Positions 15,171-22,479 of a stretch of DNA of 64,000 nucleotides are shown here, one piece after another. Position 1 is the first letter of the stretch. Each line of letters begins with the position of its first letter. The notes under the pieces are model-generated. The model had not been told where the DNA came from. It was given only the letters and a program-made list of their open reading frames with translations, and made no database searches. The position numbers and the translations under genes are program-made. Location of the stretch: assembly GCA_963751595.1 (NCBI GenBank), contig CAVVVC010000006.1, positions 246,495 through 310,494 of the forward strand, given 5' to 3'. This DNA comes from JAHEGP01 sp963751595. GTDB taxonomy: Bacteria; Pseudomonadota; Gammaproteobacteria; Pseudomonadales; JAHEGP01.

Positions 15171-17567
15171 ATGACAAAGCGACTGCACTTGATTACAGCC
15201 ATCCTGCTGTGTCTGGCTTTCAGCGGCTGTGGCGAGAGTAATCACAAAAAAACCAGCCCGACAGCTGTCAACAGCGTAAACCCGACAGCACCGACTCCCG
15301 CGCCTGGTGAAGACACAGCGGGGTCGACTCCTGACCATCCCGCCGGGCAGCAACAAGCGCCGTCAAACACGGTCAAGGATCTTGCTGTTTATCCGGTCAG
15401 CGGGGCCGCGGTAAAGGGCCCCTTGCTGTACGCATCAGTAACCGCCTACAGCTTTGATCCCGGTGCTCCGGACCTGAGAGGTAAATTGATCGCTGCCGGT
15501 ACGACCGATCAAAATGCTGCGCTGCAGTTGGGCATCCCTGAAAATGAGCTGAGCCGCGGCCCCTTCCTGCTCGAATATGTCAATGGCAAGGAGCTGCATG
15601 GCGCCGCCCCCGCAATACCAAAGCTGACCACTCTGGTGACGCGCAAACAGATACTTGAAGGCACAGCCGTGTATGCAACGCCGGTAACCGAATTTGTGCT
15701 CCATTACGCGCGCCTCATAGCCGACGGTAATGATTCGGCTACCAGCATCCAGCCAGCCGTTAATAGTAACTTCGGGGGCAATGGCGACGGCATGGTGAGC
15801 GCGACCGAGTTCAACGCGGCACTGGGAGTTGCCAGCCAGCACTTCAAAGCAACCCTGGGGGCCGGTGTTATCCCGGAATCGCTGGACATCTTCACGACCT
15901 CACCAATTCTCTCTACCCAGAGCCGGCAACAGGATAGCCTCGCTTATCGCATTGCATCCGAAACCTTTTCGGCGATCGTTGTGGAACTGCAAAAGGCATC
16001 TGGGGAAAAAGGCAGAGAGCTCGACGCCAACACCGCCATCGAAGCACTGGCATTGGACCTGAGGGATGGTGAGATCGATGGCCGTTCCGGCACCGAGGCG
16101 ATTCCCCCTCTCCATGTTATCGAGGATATTGCCACCATCATCGGCACTGACCCGAACCAATTGACAGTCCCCGGCACGCAGACGGCAATCAATGACCTTG
16201 ACCGCATACTCGCTGCGGAATCATCAAAAGTGGCACCCGGAGTGGTCGTATCGCCAATGCAGAAACCCAAGCTGGTCCCCGCAGTGGCCAGCCTGAATCC
16301 CGCGCCGGCTCCAGCGCCCGGGCCGATACTCCTCCCCGAGCCAAGTCCTTCCACTAAGCCCACTCCCGCGCCTGCGCCCGCTCCCAAACCCAAACCTGCG
16401 CCGACTCCCGAGCCTGCCCCCACACCTGCTCCACAACCAGAGCCTTCACCAGCACCCGAGCCGGCGCCCCCGATTACTGATGGCCTGCTCAAGCTGTCCT
16501 TCAACGAGGGTAGCGGCACAATCGCCTCTGACAGCAGCGGGCTGGGCAACCAGGCTCGACTCGTGGGTGGACCAGCCTACGTAAGCGATACCGCCGACGG
16601 CAGCCCCTATGCACTGCGATTTGACGGCCAGAACGACTATGTCGACGCCGGCGTCATTGAGCCAACGGGACGCGCGCTCACCCTGGCTGCCTGGTTCAAG
16701 GCGGACACTTTCCCCGGCGATTACCGGGACCCCCGTATCATTTCCAGGGCATCGGGTACCGCGGAGGCCGATCATGTATTTATGCTGGGGACCATCAAGG
16801 TGGGCCGGCAAACTGCGTTGCGCGTGCGCCTTCGCGTAGCGGGCACCACCCACACGCTCATTGCCGACAACGGCGCCTTGAATACCGGTATTTGGCAACA
16901 TGCTGCCGCGACTTACAATGGCAACATGCTGCGCTTGTTCCTGAACGGCATTGAGGTAGGTAGCAAAGCGCTCCAGGGCAGCATAGACGCCGCGCCGGGC
17001 ATCAAGGTTGCCATCGGCAGCCAGCCCGGAGGCAGGGAGCGACTGTTCGACGGACTGTTGGACGACATTCGGATTCTGAATCGGGCGATGAGTGCGACCG
17101 AACTACGGGAACTGGCGCGAGCCAACAGCTCTTCGATGCAGCCCATGCAACCCACGCCAATCTCGTCACAGACACCCGCTCCGCAGCCGGTTCCCTTACC
17201 CGCCCCGCAGCCCAACTCAACATCGGACCCCGAACCCGAGCCAATCGAGAAACCCGCAGCGGGCACCGAGCCCATCGTTGCACCCGCTCCCGGAGCCACG
17301 ACGCGAAGCGTCACCCTGAAATGGACTGCACCCGCAACCCGGGAAAGCGGTGAATATTTGTCACTCGGCGAGATCGGTAGCTACGAAATATATTATACCG
17401 GCGAGCTATCGGGCAAAGGAGGCACGTTAACCGTACGCGGCGGTAGCACGAGTAACTACACGATAAGCTCACTGCCCCCCGATATCTATCATTTCTCCAT
17501 GAGCGCGATAGATTCGAAGAACGTGAAAAGCAAATTGTCGGATATGGTAGAGGTCGATCTCCGCTAA
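15171..17567 (+). CDS. Large lipoprotein with LamG (concanavalin-like) domain and Pro-rich linkers
   Basis: 798 residues. Lipoprotein signal with lipobox LAFSGC (Cys20). An N-terminal domain of unknown type (about 65-350) opens with VSGAAVKGPL and holds a DGNDS / GGNGDGMVSATEF stretch that resembles a calcium-binding loop. A Pro/Ala/Lys linker of PAPxP-type units (about 375-440) follows, then a LamG/laminin-G-like 3 domain (about 445-645; LKLSFNEGSGTIASDSSG, AWFKADTF, GLLDDIRILNRAMSATEL). A second Pro-rich linker (about 655-705) and a fibronectin-III-like end (LKWTAPATRESGEY...) complete it. It is probably at the cell surface, binding carbohydrate or protein. It stands alone, and the start has only a weak AGG upstream. 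Confidence 0.8.
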   Translation: MTKRLHLITAILLCLAFSGCGESNHKKTSPTAVNSVNPTAPTPAPGEDTAGSTPDHPAGQQQAPSNTVKDLAVYPVSGAAVKGPLLYASVTAYSFDPGAPDLRGKLIAAGTTDQNAALQLGIPENELSRGPFLLEYVNGKELHGAAPAIPKLTTLVTRKQILEGTAVYATPVTEFVLHYARLIADGNDSATSIQPAVNSNFGGNGDGMVSATEFNAALGVASQHFKATLGAGVIPESLDIFTTSPILSTQSRQQDSLAYRIASETFSAIVVELQKASGEKGRELDANTAIEALALDLRDGEIDGRSGTEAIPPLHVIEDIATIIGTDPNQLTVPGTQTAINDLDRILAAESSKVAPGVVVSPMQKPKLVPAVASLNPAPAPAPGPILLPEPSPSTKPTPAPAPAPKPKPAPTPEPAPTPAPQPEPSPAPEPAPPITDGLLKLSFNEGSGTIASDSSGLGNQARLVGGPAYVSDTADGSPYALRFDGQNDYVDAGVIEPTGRALTLAAWFKADTFPGDYRDPRIISRASGTAEADHVFMLGTIKVGRQTALRVRLRVAGTTHTLIADNGALNTGIWQHAAATYNGNMLRLFLNGIEVGSKALQGSIDAAPGIKVAIGSQPGGRERLFDGLLDDIRILNRAMSATELRELARANSSSMQPMQPTPISSQTPAPQPVPLPAPQPNSTSDPEPEPIEKPAAGTEPIVAPAPGATTRSVTLKWTAPATRESGEYLSLGEIGSYEIYYTGELSGKGGTLTVRGGSTSNYTISSLPPDIYHFSMSAIDSKNVKSKLSDMVEVDLR

Positions 17568-17579
17568 TGTAAGCCTGGC

Positions 17580-17611
17580 AACCCGGTTTGGCGCTTTACG
17601 CCCACCGGGCT
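17580..17611. terminator. Stem-loop between convergent genes, no T-run
   Basis: ACCCGGT..GGCG, loop CTTTA, CGCC..ACCGGG forms a GC-rich hairpin 13 bases after the LamG gene stop and 10 bases beyond the stop of the convergent 49-residue gene. Without a T-run its role as a terminator is uncertain. Confidence 0.35.
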
Positions 17612-17619
17612 GCCTCGCC

Positions 17620-17769
17620 TCAGGTCAAGACAATGCCACCGTAGGTCAGGAAAATGCTGAGCCCAAGTCCCAGCGCGAGAGAGCCAACAAGACCATCATA
17701 AAGCAAGCATCCATCAACAATACTATCTTTGATTCGTTCAATTGCATTGGGCTGTCGAGCAAGTTTCAT
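17620..17769 (-). CDS. Small membrane protein, 49 residues
   Basis: Not recognised. Translation starts MKLARQPNAIERIKDSIVDG and continues into one hydrophobic helix (LVGSLALGLGLSIFLTY, residues about 27-43). The N-terminal 20 residues are charged and look amphipathic. The ATG at 17769 is preceded by AAAGGTGA at a good distance. It lies convergent with the LamG lipoprotein gene. The call rests on the ribosome site and the clean cytoplasmic-then-membrane layout; conservation is unknown. Confidence 0.5.
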   Translation of the reverse strand: MKLARQPNAIERIKDSIVDGCLLYDGLVGSLALGLGLSIFLTYGGIVLT

Positions 17770-17893
17770 TGCGGTCACCTTTCGCTACAGGTTTCACCCC
17801 TAAAGTAACTCCAACGAAAGCCACTATCGCGTAAACTTTGCCGCACACGTTAGTGGCATAGTTCCCAATCAGGTCTGCAAGCACCCAGGCCAT

Positions 17894-17907
17894 GGAAAAC
17901 GGTTTCC
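17894..17907. promoter_or_regulatory. LacI-type operator-like near-palindrome before the GH31 gene
   Basis: GGAAAACGGTTTCC agrees with its own reverse complement at 12 of 14 positions and has the central CG and flanking A/T runs common to LacI-family operators. It lies 106 bases before the GH31 start. No LacI-type gene is in the window. Confidence 0.3.
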
Positions 17908-18013
17908 CCTATAGCAGCAGCCACGCCACGCAGCTGGCGACGCGATTCGAGGCTTTCCCTGCCGCCATCCACGGCTGTATGCTCTGCTCGTACACCAATA
18001 ACGGAGACCCTTT

Positions 18014-20212
18014 ATGATTCCGGTCCGTCGTGGATCAATCAGCGCTGTTGTTGTCTTCGGAGCCGCGCTGCTTGGCGGCTGCGGGAAACCTATCGAGTCG
18101 GCCCTCCCCTCCGGTTGCGAACTCTCCACGCCAGGCGGAGCGGCACAGATCACCCGCTCCCCTTTTTCACTCCAGTTCAAAAATACGGAGTTTGAAACGG
18201 TGCTCAGTACACTGGACAGGCGCGACCCTGCGGGTAATACACTGTATGCACCGCTGGGCTTTGTTCGCGGTGATGACCCCCAATTGCGGTATCCGGTATT
18301 GACGGGCTTCGGTACCCAACCAGACCCAAACCCGGTTGAGCCAAGACCGCCGGAGTATTTTGCAGTGACGGGTTTAGGCTCGCTAACCTGCGGTGATTCG
18401 GCCATTGAGGCGGTTCTTACCACTGACGACCCGAAGGGTGCCACGCTGCAACTGAACCTCGAAACCGATGACACGGGATCACTCGTGCTTACCCTGGCGG
18501 CAGCCTCCGAATTGGAAGCCAGCTCCCTTTTTTACAGCTTCCTGGCCGATGACGACGAGGCATTCCATGGTTTCGGCGGGCGCCGGGAAAGTACCAACCT
18601 GCGTGGTTTGGCATTCCAGAACTGGGTTCAGGATTACCGTTTCCCGGATCTCACCACCTCGTATTACTATACCCAGCCTCAATTTATCTCATCCCGGGGC
18701 TATGGCCTGGCGCTGGACTCGGACGCCATGGCCAGCTGGCGCCTGGGCTCGGATTTGGGAGATGCCTGGCGTCTCTCAGTGGCGGAGCAGCAGCTCCGCC
18801 TGGTCATCGCCTTGGGGCCGGCTGCACAGGCGATTGATCAGCTCACCCAGCGCAGTGGCAGGCACCGGATTGCACCAGCCTGGAGCCTTGGGCCGACCCT
18901 TTCCAGAACCATTCAAATACTGCCAGGCGCAGAGACCGTTGCGAGTTACCGGGCCAAAGTCGAAGATGATTTGGCGCAAATTGAAACCCGGGATCTCGGT
19001 ATTGAAGCTTATGCGTTTGAGGGCTGGGCAACCCTGGATCGCGATTTTGTCGTCGGGGTGATAGAGCGCCTGCAACGCAACGATATCCGCGCGATCCTGT
19101 ATATTCGTTCGTTCGTGGCTGACGACAGCGATACTACGCTCACCGAGCCCCCCGAACGCTTCGAAGAGGCCATTGATAACGGATACGTGGCGACCACCAG
19201 CGACGGCGAGCCCTACTTCTACCCGAACTCTTTCAACAGTCGCGACGCTGCAGTCATCGATTTCACCATTCCGGCAGCACGCGCGTGGTGGGATACATTG
19301 GTATGGGAAATGCTCGACCTCGGCGCCGACGGCTTTATGAGCGATTTTGGAGAGCAGGTTATCGCCGATATGCACTTTGCCGACGGTAGCACAGGCGCAA
19401 CCATGCACAATCGCTATCCGCGACTGCAGCACCGCGCGACCCGAGAGGCTATCGACAAGTATCTGATTGAACACCCGGAGCGCGAAATCTTCTTTTTTGT
19501 TCGCGCCGGCTACGGCGGCAGCCCGGGCTCCGCGGCCGACGAAAACGCTACCTTTCCGGGCGACGAGGCGGTCGACTGGAGCCGGGAAAACGGCCTCCCT
19601 TCGATAGTACCTGACATGCTCAATCGCGCCATCGGCGGCGCCTGGGGCTTCACCACCGATATTGGCGGTTACGCCGACTGGACCGGTAGCGGCGGCACCA
19701 GCAAGGAGCTATTCGTACGCTGGTCCCAGGCAGCAGTGTTCACTACCCACTTTCGGGTGCATGGGTCCGCCCTTACCGGGGTGCGTATGCCGTGGTCTTT
19801 CGAGCCCGGCGATCCGGAGCCCAAAGCCGAGCGGCTTTGGCGCGAGGCGGCCCAACTGCATGTTCAAGCCAGGCCGCTCATCCTCCAGCTCTGGCAAGAG
19901 GCCGTCACCACGGGCATGCCCATAACCCGGCCAATGTGGCTGCACGACCCCGCAGCAAGATACACCGACCACAACGACGACCAGTGGATGTTGGGGCCCG
20001 ATCTGCTGGTAGCGCCAGTCCTGGAAGAAGGCGCCGTTGAGCGCAGTGTCTGGCTACCCGAGGGTTGCTGGCGATGGCAGGGCGAGGGTGAGCGCTTCGA
20101 CGGTCACAGGGTAATTACCGTGCAGGCACCCCTGGATGTGCTGCCCTGGTTTACCCGGTGTGGCAAGAACCCCTTGAAACCGCTGCTCGCGAAGCAGAAA
20201 AGCCATAAGTGA
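18014..20212 (+). CDS. GH31 family alpha-glycosidase, predicted lipoprotein
   Basis: 732 residues. Export signal with lipobox LLGGC (Cys23), so it is likely anchored in the periplasm or outer membrane. The GH31 barrel is complete: nucleophile Asp444 in GADGFMSDFGE, and the probable acid/base Asp517 in FPGDEAVDWS, with DIGGYADW further on. The GD-x-x-VDWS form and the FFFVRAGYGGS block resemble the sulfoquinovosidase (YihQ) branch more than classic alpha-glucosidases, so the substrate could be an alpha-glucoside or a sulfoquinovoside; this cannot be settled by eye. The ATG follows GGAG by seven bases. A LacI-like operator precedes it. There is no transporter or other sugar gene next to it. Confidence 0.85.
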   Translation: MIPVRRGSISAVVVFGAALLGGCGKPIESALPSGCELSTPGGAAQITRSPFSLQFKNTEFETVLSTLDRRDPAGNTLYAPLGFVRGDDPQLRYPVLTGFGTQPDPNPVEPRPPEYFAVTGLGSLTCGDSAIEAVLTTDDPKGATLQLNLETDDTGSLVLTLAAASELEASSLFYSFLADDDEAFHGFGGRRESTNLRGLAFQNWVQDYRFPDLTTSYYYTQPQFISSRGYGLALDSDAMASWRLGSDLGDAWRLSVAEQQLRLVIALGPAAQAIDQLTQRSGRHRIAPAWSLGPTLSRTIQILPGAETVASYRAKVEDDLAQIETRDLGIEAYAFEGWATLDRDFVVGVIERLQRNDIRAILYIRSFVADDSDTTLTEPPERFEEAIDNGYVATTSDGEPYFYPNSFNSRDAAVIDFTIPAARAWWDTLVWEMLDLGADGFMSDFGEQVIADMHFADGSTGATMHNRYPRLQHRATREAIDKYLIEHPEREIFFFVRAGYGGSPGSAADENATFPGDEAVDWSRENGLPSIVPDMLNRAIGGAWGFTTDIGGYADWTGSGGTSKELFVRWSQAAVFTTHFRVHGSALTGVRMPWSFEPGDPEPKAERLWREAAQLHVQARPLILQLWQEAVTTGMPITRPMWLHDPAARYTDHNDDQWMLGPDLLVAPVLEEGAVERSVWLPEGCWRWQGEGERFDGHRVITVQAPLDVLPWFTRCGKNPLKPLLAKQKSHK

Positions 20213-20274
20213 CAACTGAGCGAATAAATGCCAGAGTCAGCCGACACTCAGTCCCCGCAGCTTAAGCCGACGAC

Positions 20275-21219
20275 CTATCCTGACAAAGATTTGAAGTAGG
20301 CAATGGTCTCCTTGAGGCCATCTTCCAGTGCTACCTTCGGCTCCCAGTTCAATTTACCCTTTGCCAACGTAATGTCCGGCTGCCGCTGCATCGGGTCGTC
20401 CGAGGGAAGAGGCTGGAAACGCAGCTTAGAGCGCGAGCCGGTCAGGCGAATGACCAGCTCTGCCAATTCCAGCATGGTAAATTCGGTTGGGTTGCCGATA
20501 TTCACGGGGCCAATAAATTCCGCATCCGTCTGCATGGTCAGGTAGATCGCCTCGATCAAATCGCTGACATAGCAAAACGATCGGGTCTGCTCCCCGTTAC
20601 CATAAATAGTAATATCGTCTCCGCGCAGGGCCTGCATGATGAAGTTGCTGACTACTCGACCGTCGTTGGGGTGCATTCGCGGCCCGTAGGTATTAAAAAT
20701 CCTGACCACTTTGATGGGCAGCTTGTGCTGGCGGTAGTAGTCAAAAAACAGGGTCTCGGCACAGCGCTTGCCCTCATCGTAGCAACTGCGGATACCGATA
20801 GGGTTAACGTTTCCCCAGTAGGACTCGGTCTGCGGGTGGATGCTGGGATCACCGTATACTTCAGAAGTGGATGCCTGCAGAATACGGATGCCGAGGCGCT
20901 TGGCGAGACCCAGCATATTGATGGCCCCAGAGACGCTGGTTTTTGTCGTCTGTACCGGATCCCGCTGATAGTGAATGGGCGACGCCGGACAAGCCAGATT
21001 GTAGATCTGGTCAATCTCGACATAGAGCGGCAGGGTTACATCATGCCGAAGAAGTTCGAAACCTGAGTGATTCAATAGGTGGCGTATATTGTTTTTTGTG
21101 CCTGTGTAAAAGTTGTCGACGCACAGTACATCAGCACCCTCTGCCAGGATACGATCGCACAGATGAGAACCCAGGAATCCGGCGCCACCGGTAATCATCA
21201 CCTGATTATGACCAATCAT
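20275..21219 (-). CDS. UDP-glucuronate decarboxylase (UDP-xylose synthase), extended SDR
   Basis: 314 residues. Rossmann motif GGAGFLGSHLCD at the N-terminus. The NACPASPIHYQ and STSEVYGDP segments and the catalytic YDEGKR (Tyr-x-x-x-Lys) are typical of Uxs enzymes, as is the GDDITIYGNGEQTRSFCYVSDL block. The enzyme converts UDP-glucuronate to UDP-xylose with bound NAD in the cytoplasm. ATG 21219 (AAGGG nine bases before) is preferred to the in-frame GTG at 21228. It is isolated: no UDP-glucose dehydrogenase or glycosyltransferase gene flanks it. Convergent with the GH31 gene. Confidence 0.9.
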   Translation of the reverse strand: MIGHNQVMITGGAGFLGSHLCDRILAEGADVLCVDNFYTGTKNNIRHLLNHSGFELLRHDVTLPLYVEIDQIYNLACPASPIHYQRDPVQTTKTSVSGAINMLGLAKRLGIRILQASTSEVYGDPSIHPQTESYWGNVNPIGIRSCYDEGKRCAETLFFDYYRQHKLPIKVVRIFNTYGPRMHPNDGRVVSNFIMQALRGDDITIYGNGEQTRSFCYVSDLIEAIYLTMQTDAEFIGPVNIGNPTEFTMLELAELVIRLTGSRSKLRFQPLPSDDPMQRQPDITLAKGKLNWEPKVALEDGLKETIAYFKSLSG

Positions 21220-21549
21220 TAAATTCACCCTTATTGATTATTGCAACCTCCGCTGGCGCGGCATGTGAAAACACTTATGTTGGCAGTTCGCTTCCAGTCC
21301 GGGCAATGCGCCAGGACCCCATGCTTCCAAGAATAGTCCATCTGCCACTGAGTGGGGTGGCTGCTACAGCGTGTACTCTCCGAAGCTGTAACGCAACTGC
21401 GCCGCTGATGCGCCCATCACCGACCGCATCGCCATCAGGTACCAGTCTCTCGGGGAAGGAGAAAAGCGCTCTTCAAAAACCCATCCGCTGGAAACGAAAA
21501 ACCACAGGGCGGGCAAAAGCGGCCACTGAGGGGCGCTTCTTAACAAAAC
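21220..21549. other. Intergenic region between the decarboxylase gene and tRNA-Pro
   Basis: 330 bases without a supportable gene. Just after the tRNA 3' end, the minus strand has a weak hairpin AGCG..CCC / GTGG..CGCT followed by TTTT (about 21518-21540) that could end the tRNA transcript. A 60-codon minus-strand frame (21364-21546) begins with TTG, lacks a ribosome site and is not called. Confidence 0.4.
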
Positions 21550-21626
21550 TGGTCGGAGTGAGAGGATTTGAACCTCCGGCCCCTGCCTCCCGAAGGCAGT
21601 GCTCTACCAAGCTGAGCTACACTCCG
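21550..21626 (-). tRNA. tRNA-Pro (anticodon CGG), CCA encoded
   Basis: 77 bases. Acceptor CGGAGTG pairs with CACTCCG and is followed by ACCA. D-arm GTAGCTCAGCTTGGTAGAGC. Anticodon stem CTGCC / GGCAG with loop TTCGGGA, giving anticodon CGG for codon CCG. T-arm GGAGG TTCAAAT CCTCT. A possible promoter on the minus strand is TTTAGC (21694-21699), 17 bases, TATAGT (21671-21676). Confidence 0.97.
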
Positions 21627-21883
21627 TGCTCTATAAAACAGTATTGCAATGTAACCGGGAAAGGTCGCAGACTATAGCAAAAAACCCTATCAAGCTAAAC
21701 CTTTGAGCCCGCCCCGCTTCATCATCAACAGCGCTGCCGGCTCCCGAAAAGCGAACCGGATCACAGCCTGACTAACCCGGCTGATCAAGTTCACATTCCG
21801 GCCTCTTCGTCCCATTGTCACGGCCACGGGCTCCTACAATTAACAAACAAAGACCGTGAATGGACACTCCAAGGAGGTGTGCC

Positions 21884-22219
21884 ATGACTAATGCGAAAAC
21901 TGAGAAAGGCCCTGTATCCTATTCCGGGGGGCATCGCCCCATGCGCTACCTGCTGGTCGCAATCTTGCTGGCATCGGTCAACACCTGGGCAGAAAGCGGC
22001 TATCACGGCGACTACACCATCAACAACGGCAGTTACAAAACACCTTCAGCAGACAGGCCACCGGTGTACGACGGTGACCCCATTAGCGTGCCGGTGAAAG
22101 CGTTGATCGAAAGGCTAGCGCTGGGTATTACCGAGGCGAGCTACGAAGCCAAGCGGTTTCGCTACGATATCGACACGCTGGGACAAGGGGTGGCCGTACG
22201 TCTGCACCTTAAATTCTGA
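21884..22219 (+). CDS. Small exported hypothetical protein, 111 residues
   Basis: Not recognised. The ribosome site AAGGAGG (21871-21877) points to ATG 21884, giving about 19 hydrophilic residues before a signal peptide (MRYLLVAILLASVNTWA). A start at the internal ATG 21941 would give an ordinary signal peptide, but only GGGGG precedes it. The mature part (about 75 residues: ESGYHGDYTINNGSYK...) is Tyr/Asn-rich and ends GQGVAVRLHLKF. It is convergent with the DUF3094 gene, 13 bases away. Probably periplasmic; function unknown. Confidence 0.6.
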   Translation: MTNAKTEKGPVSYSGGHRPMRYLLVAILLASVNTWAESGYHGDYTINNGSYKTPSADRPPVYDGDPISVPVKALIERLALGITEASYEAKRFRYDIDTLGQGVAVRLHLKF

Positions 22220-22232
22220 TCCTGAGTCAGGC

Positions 22233-22418
22233 TCAGTAAACGCCGGCCTGACGGGCGATGAACATGCTGAGAACACTAAGAATGGACACTACGGCAATCA
22301 ACATGATCATCATCCGCAGCGGCCTGAAGGGCTTGCGATCAGTATCATTGTAGCCCCGGGTCAGGTAACCCTGCACCCGCTCCATATCCTCGTCAGATAA
22401 CTGTTTTTCTTCAGCCAT
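22233..22418 (-). CDS. DUF3094-like small membrane protein, 61 residues
   Basis: Sequence MAEEKQLSDEDMERVQGYLT, then RKPFRPLRM and one hydrophobic helix (MIMLIAVVSILSVLSMFIA). The acidic N-terminus, the R/K-P-F-R-P turn and the single C-terminal membrane span match my memory of the DUF3094 family of Gammaproteobacteria; function is unknown. ATG 22418 has GGGAG seven bases upstream, but that GGGAG is the 3' arm of the terminator hairpin that follows the acyl-CoA dehydrogenase gene. Confidence 0.75.
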   Translation of the reverse strand: MAEEKQLSDEDMERVQGYLTRGYNDTDRKPFRPLRMMIMLIAVVSILSVLSMFIARQAGVY

Positions 22419-22456
22419 AAAAAACTCCCGTTACAGGCCTGAATTGTAACGGGAGT
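22419..22456 (-). terminator. Rho-independent terminator of the acyl-CoA dehydrogenase gene, abutting the next start codon
   Basis: On the minus strand a 12-base-pair perfect stem (ACTCCCGTTACA / TGTAACGGGAGT), a nine-base loop, then TTTTT running directly into the ATG at 22418. The hairpin starts 24 bases after the stop at 22480. Its 3' arm contains GGGAG, the only ribosome site of the following small gene. Confidence 0.92.
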
Positions 22457-22479
22457 CGCTGTTTCAGCATAGGCCGAAA

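Noticed and set aside
16290..16470. Tandem DNA repeat or CRISPR-like array
   Set aside because: The periodicity comes from Pro-Ala/Pro-Lys codons in the lipoprotein linker. Units are unequal and in frame, with no conserved repeat/spacer layout.
21364..21546. 60-codon minus-strand frame just after tRNA-Pro
   Set aside because: TTG start, no ribosome site, no resemblance to a known protein; kept as intergenic.
21550..21626. tRNA-Pro as an integration site with att repeats flanking the GH31/UDP-xylose genes
   Set aside because: I looked for a repeat of the tRNA 3' end across the window and saw none, and there is no integrase gene.
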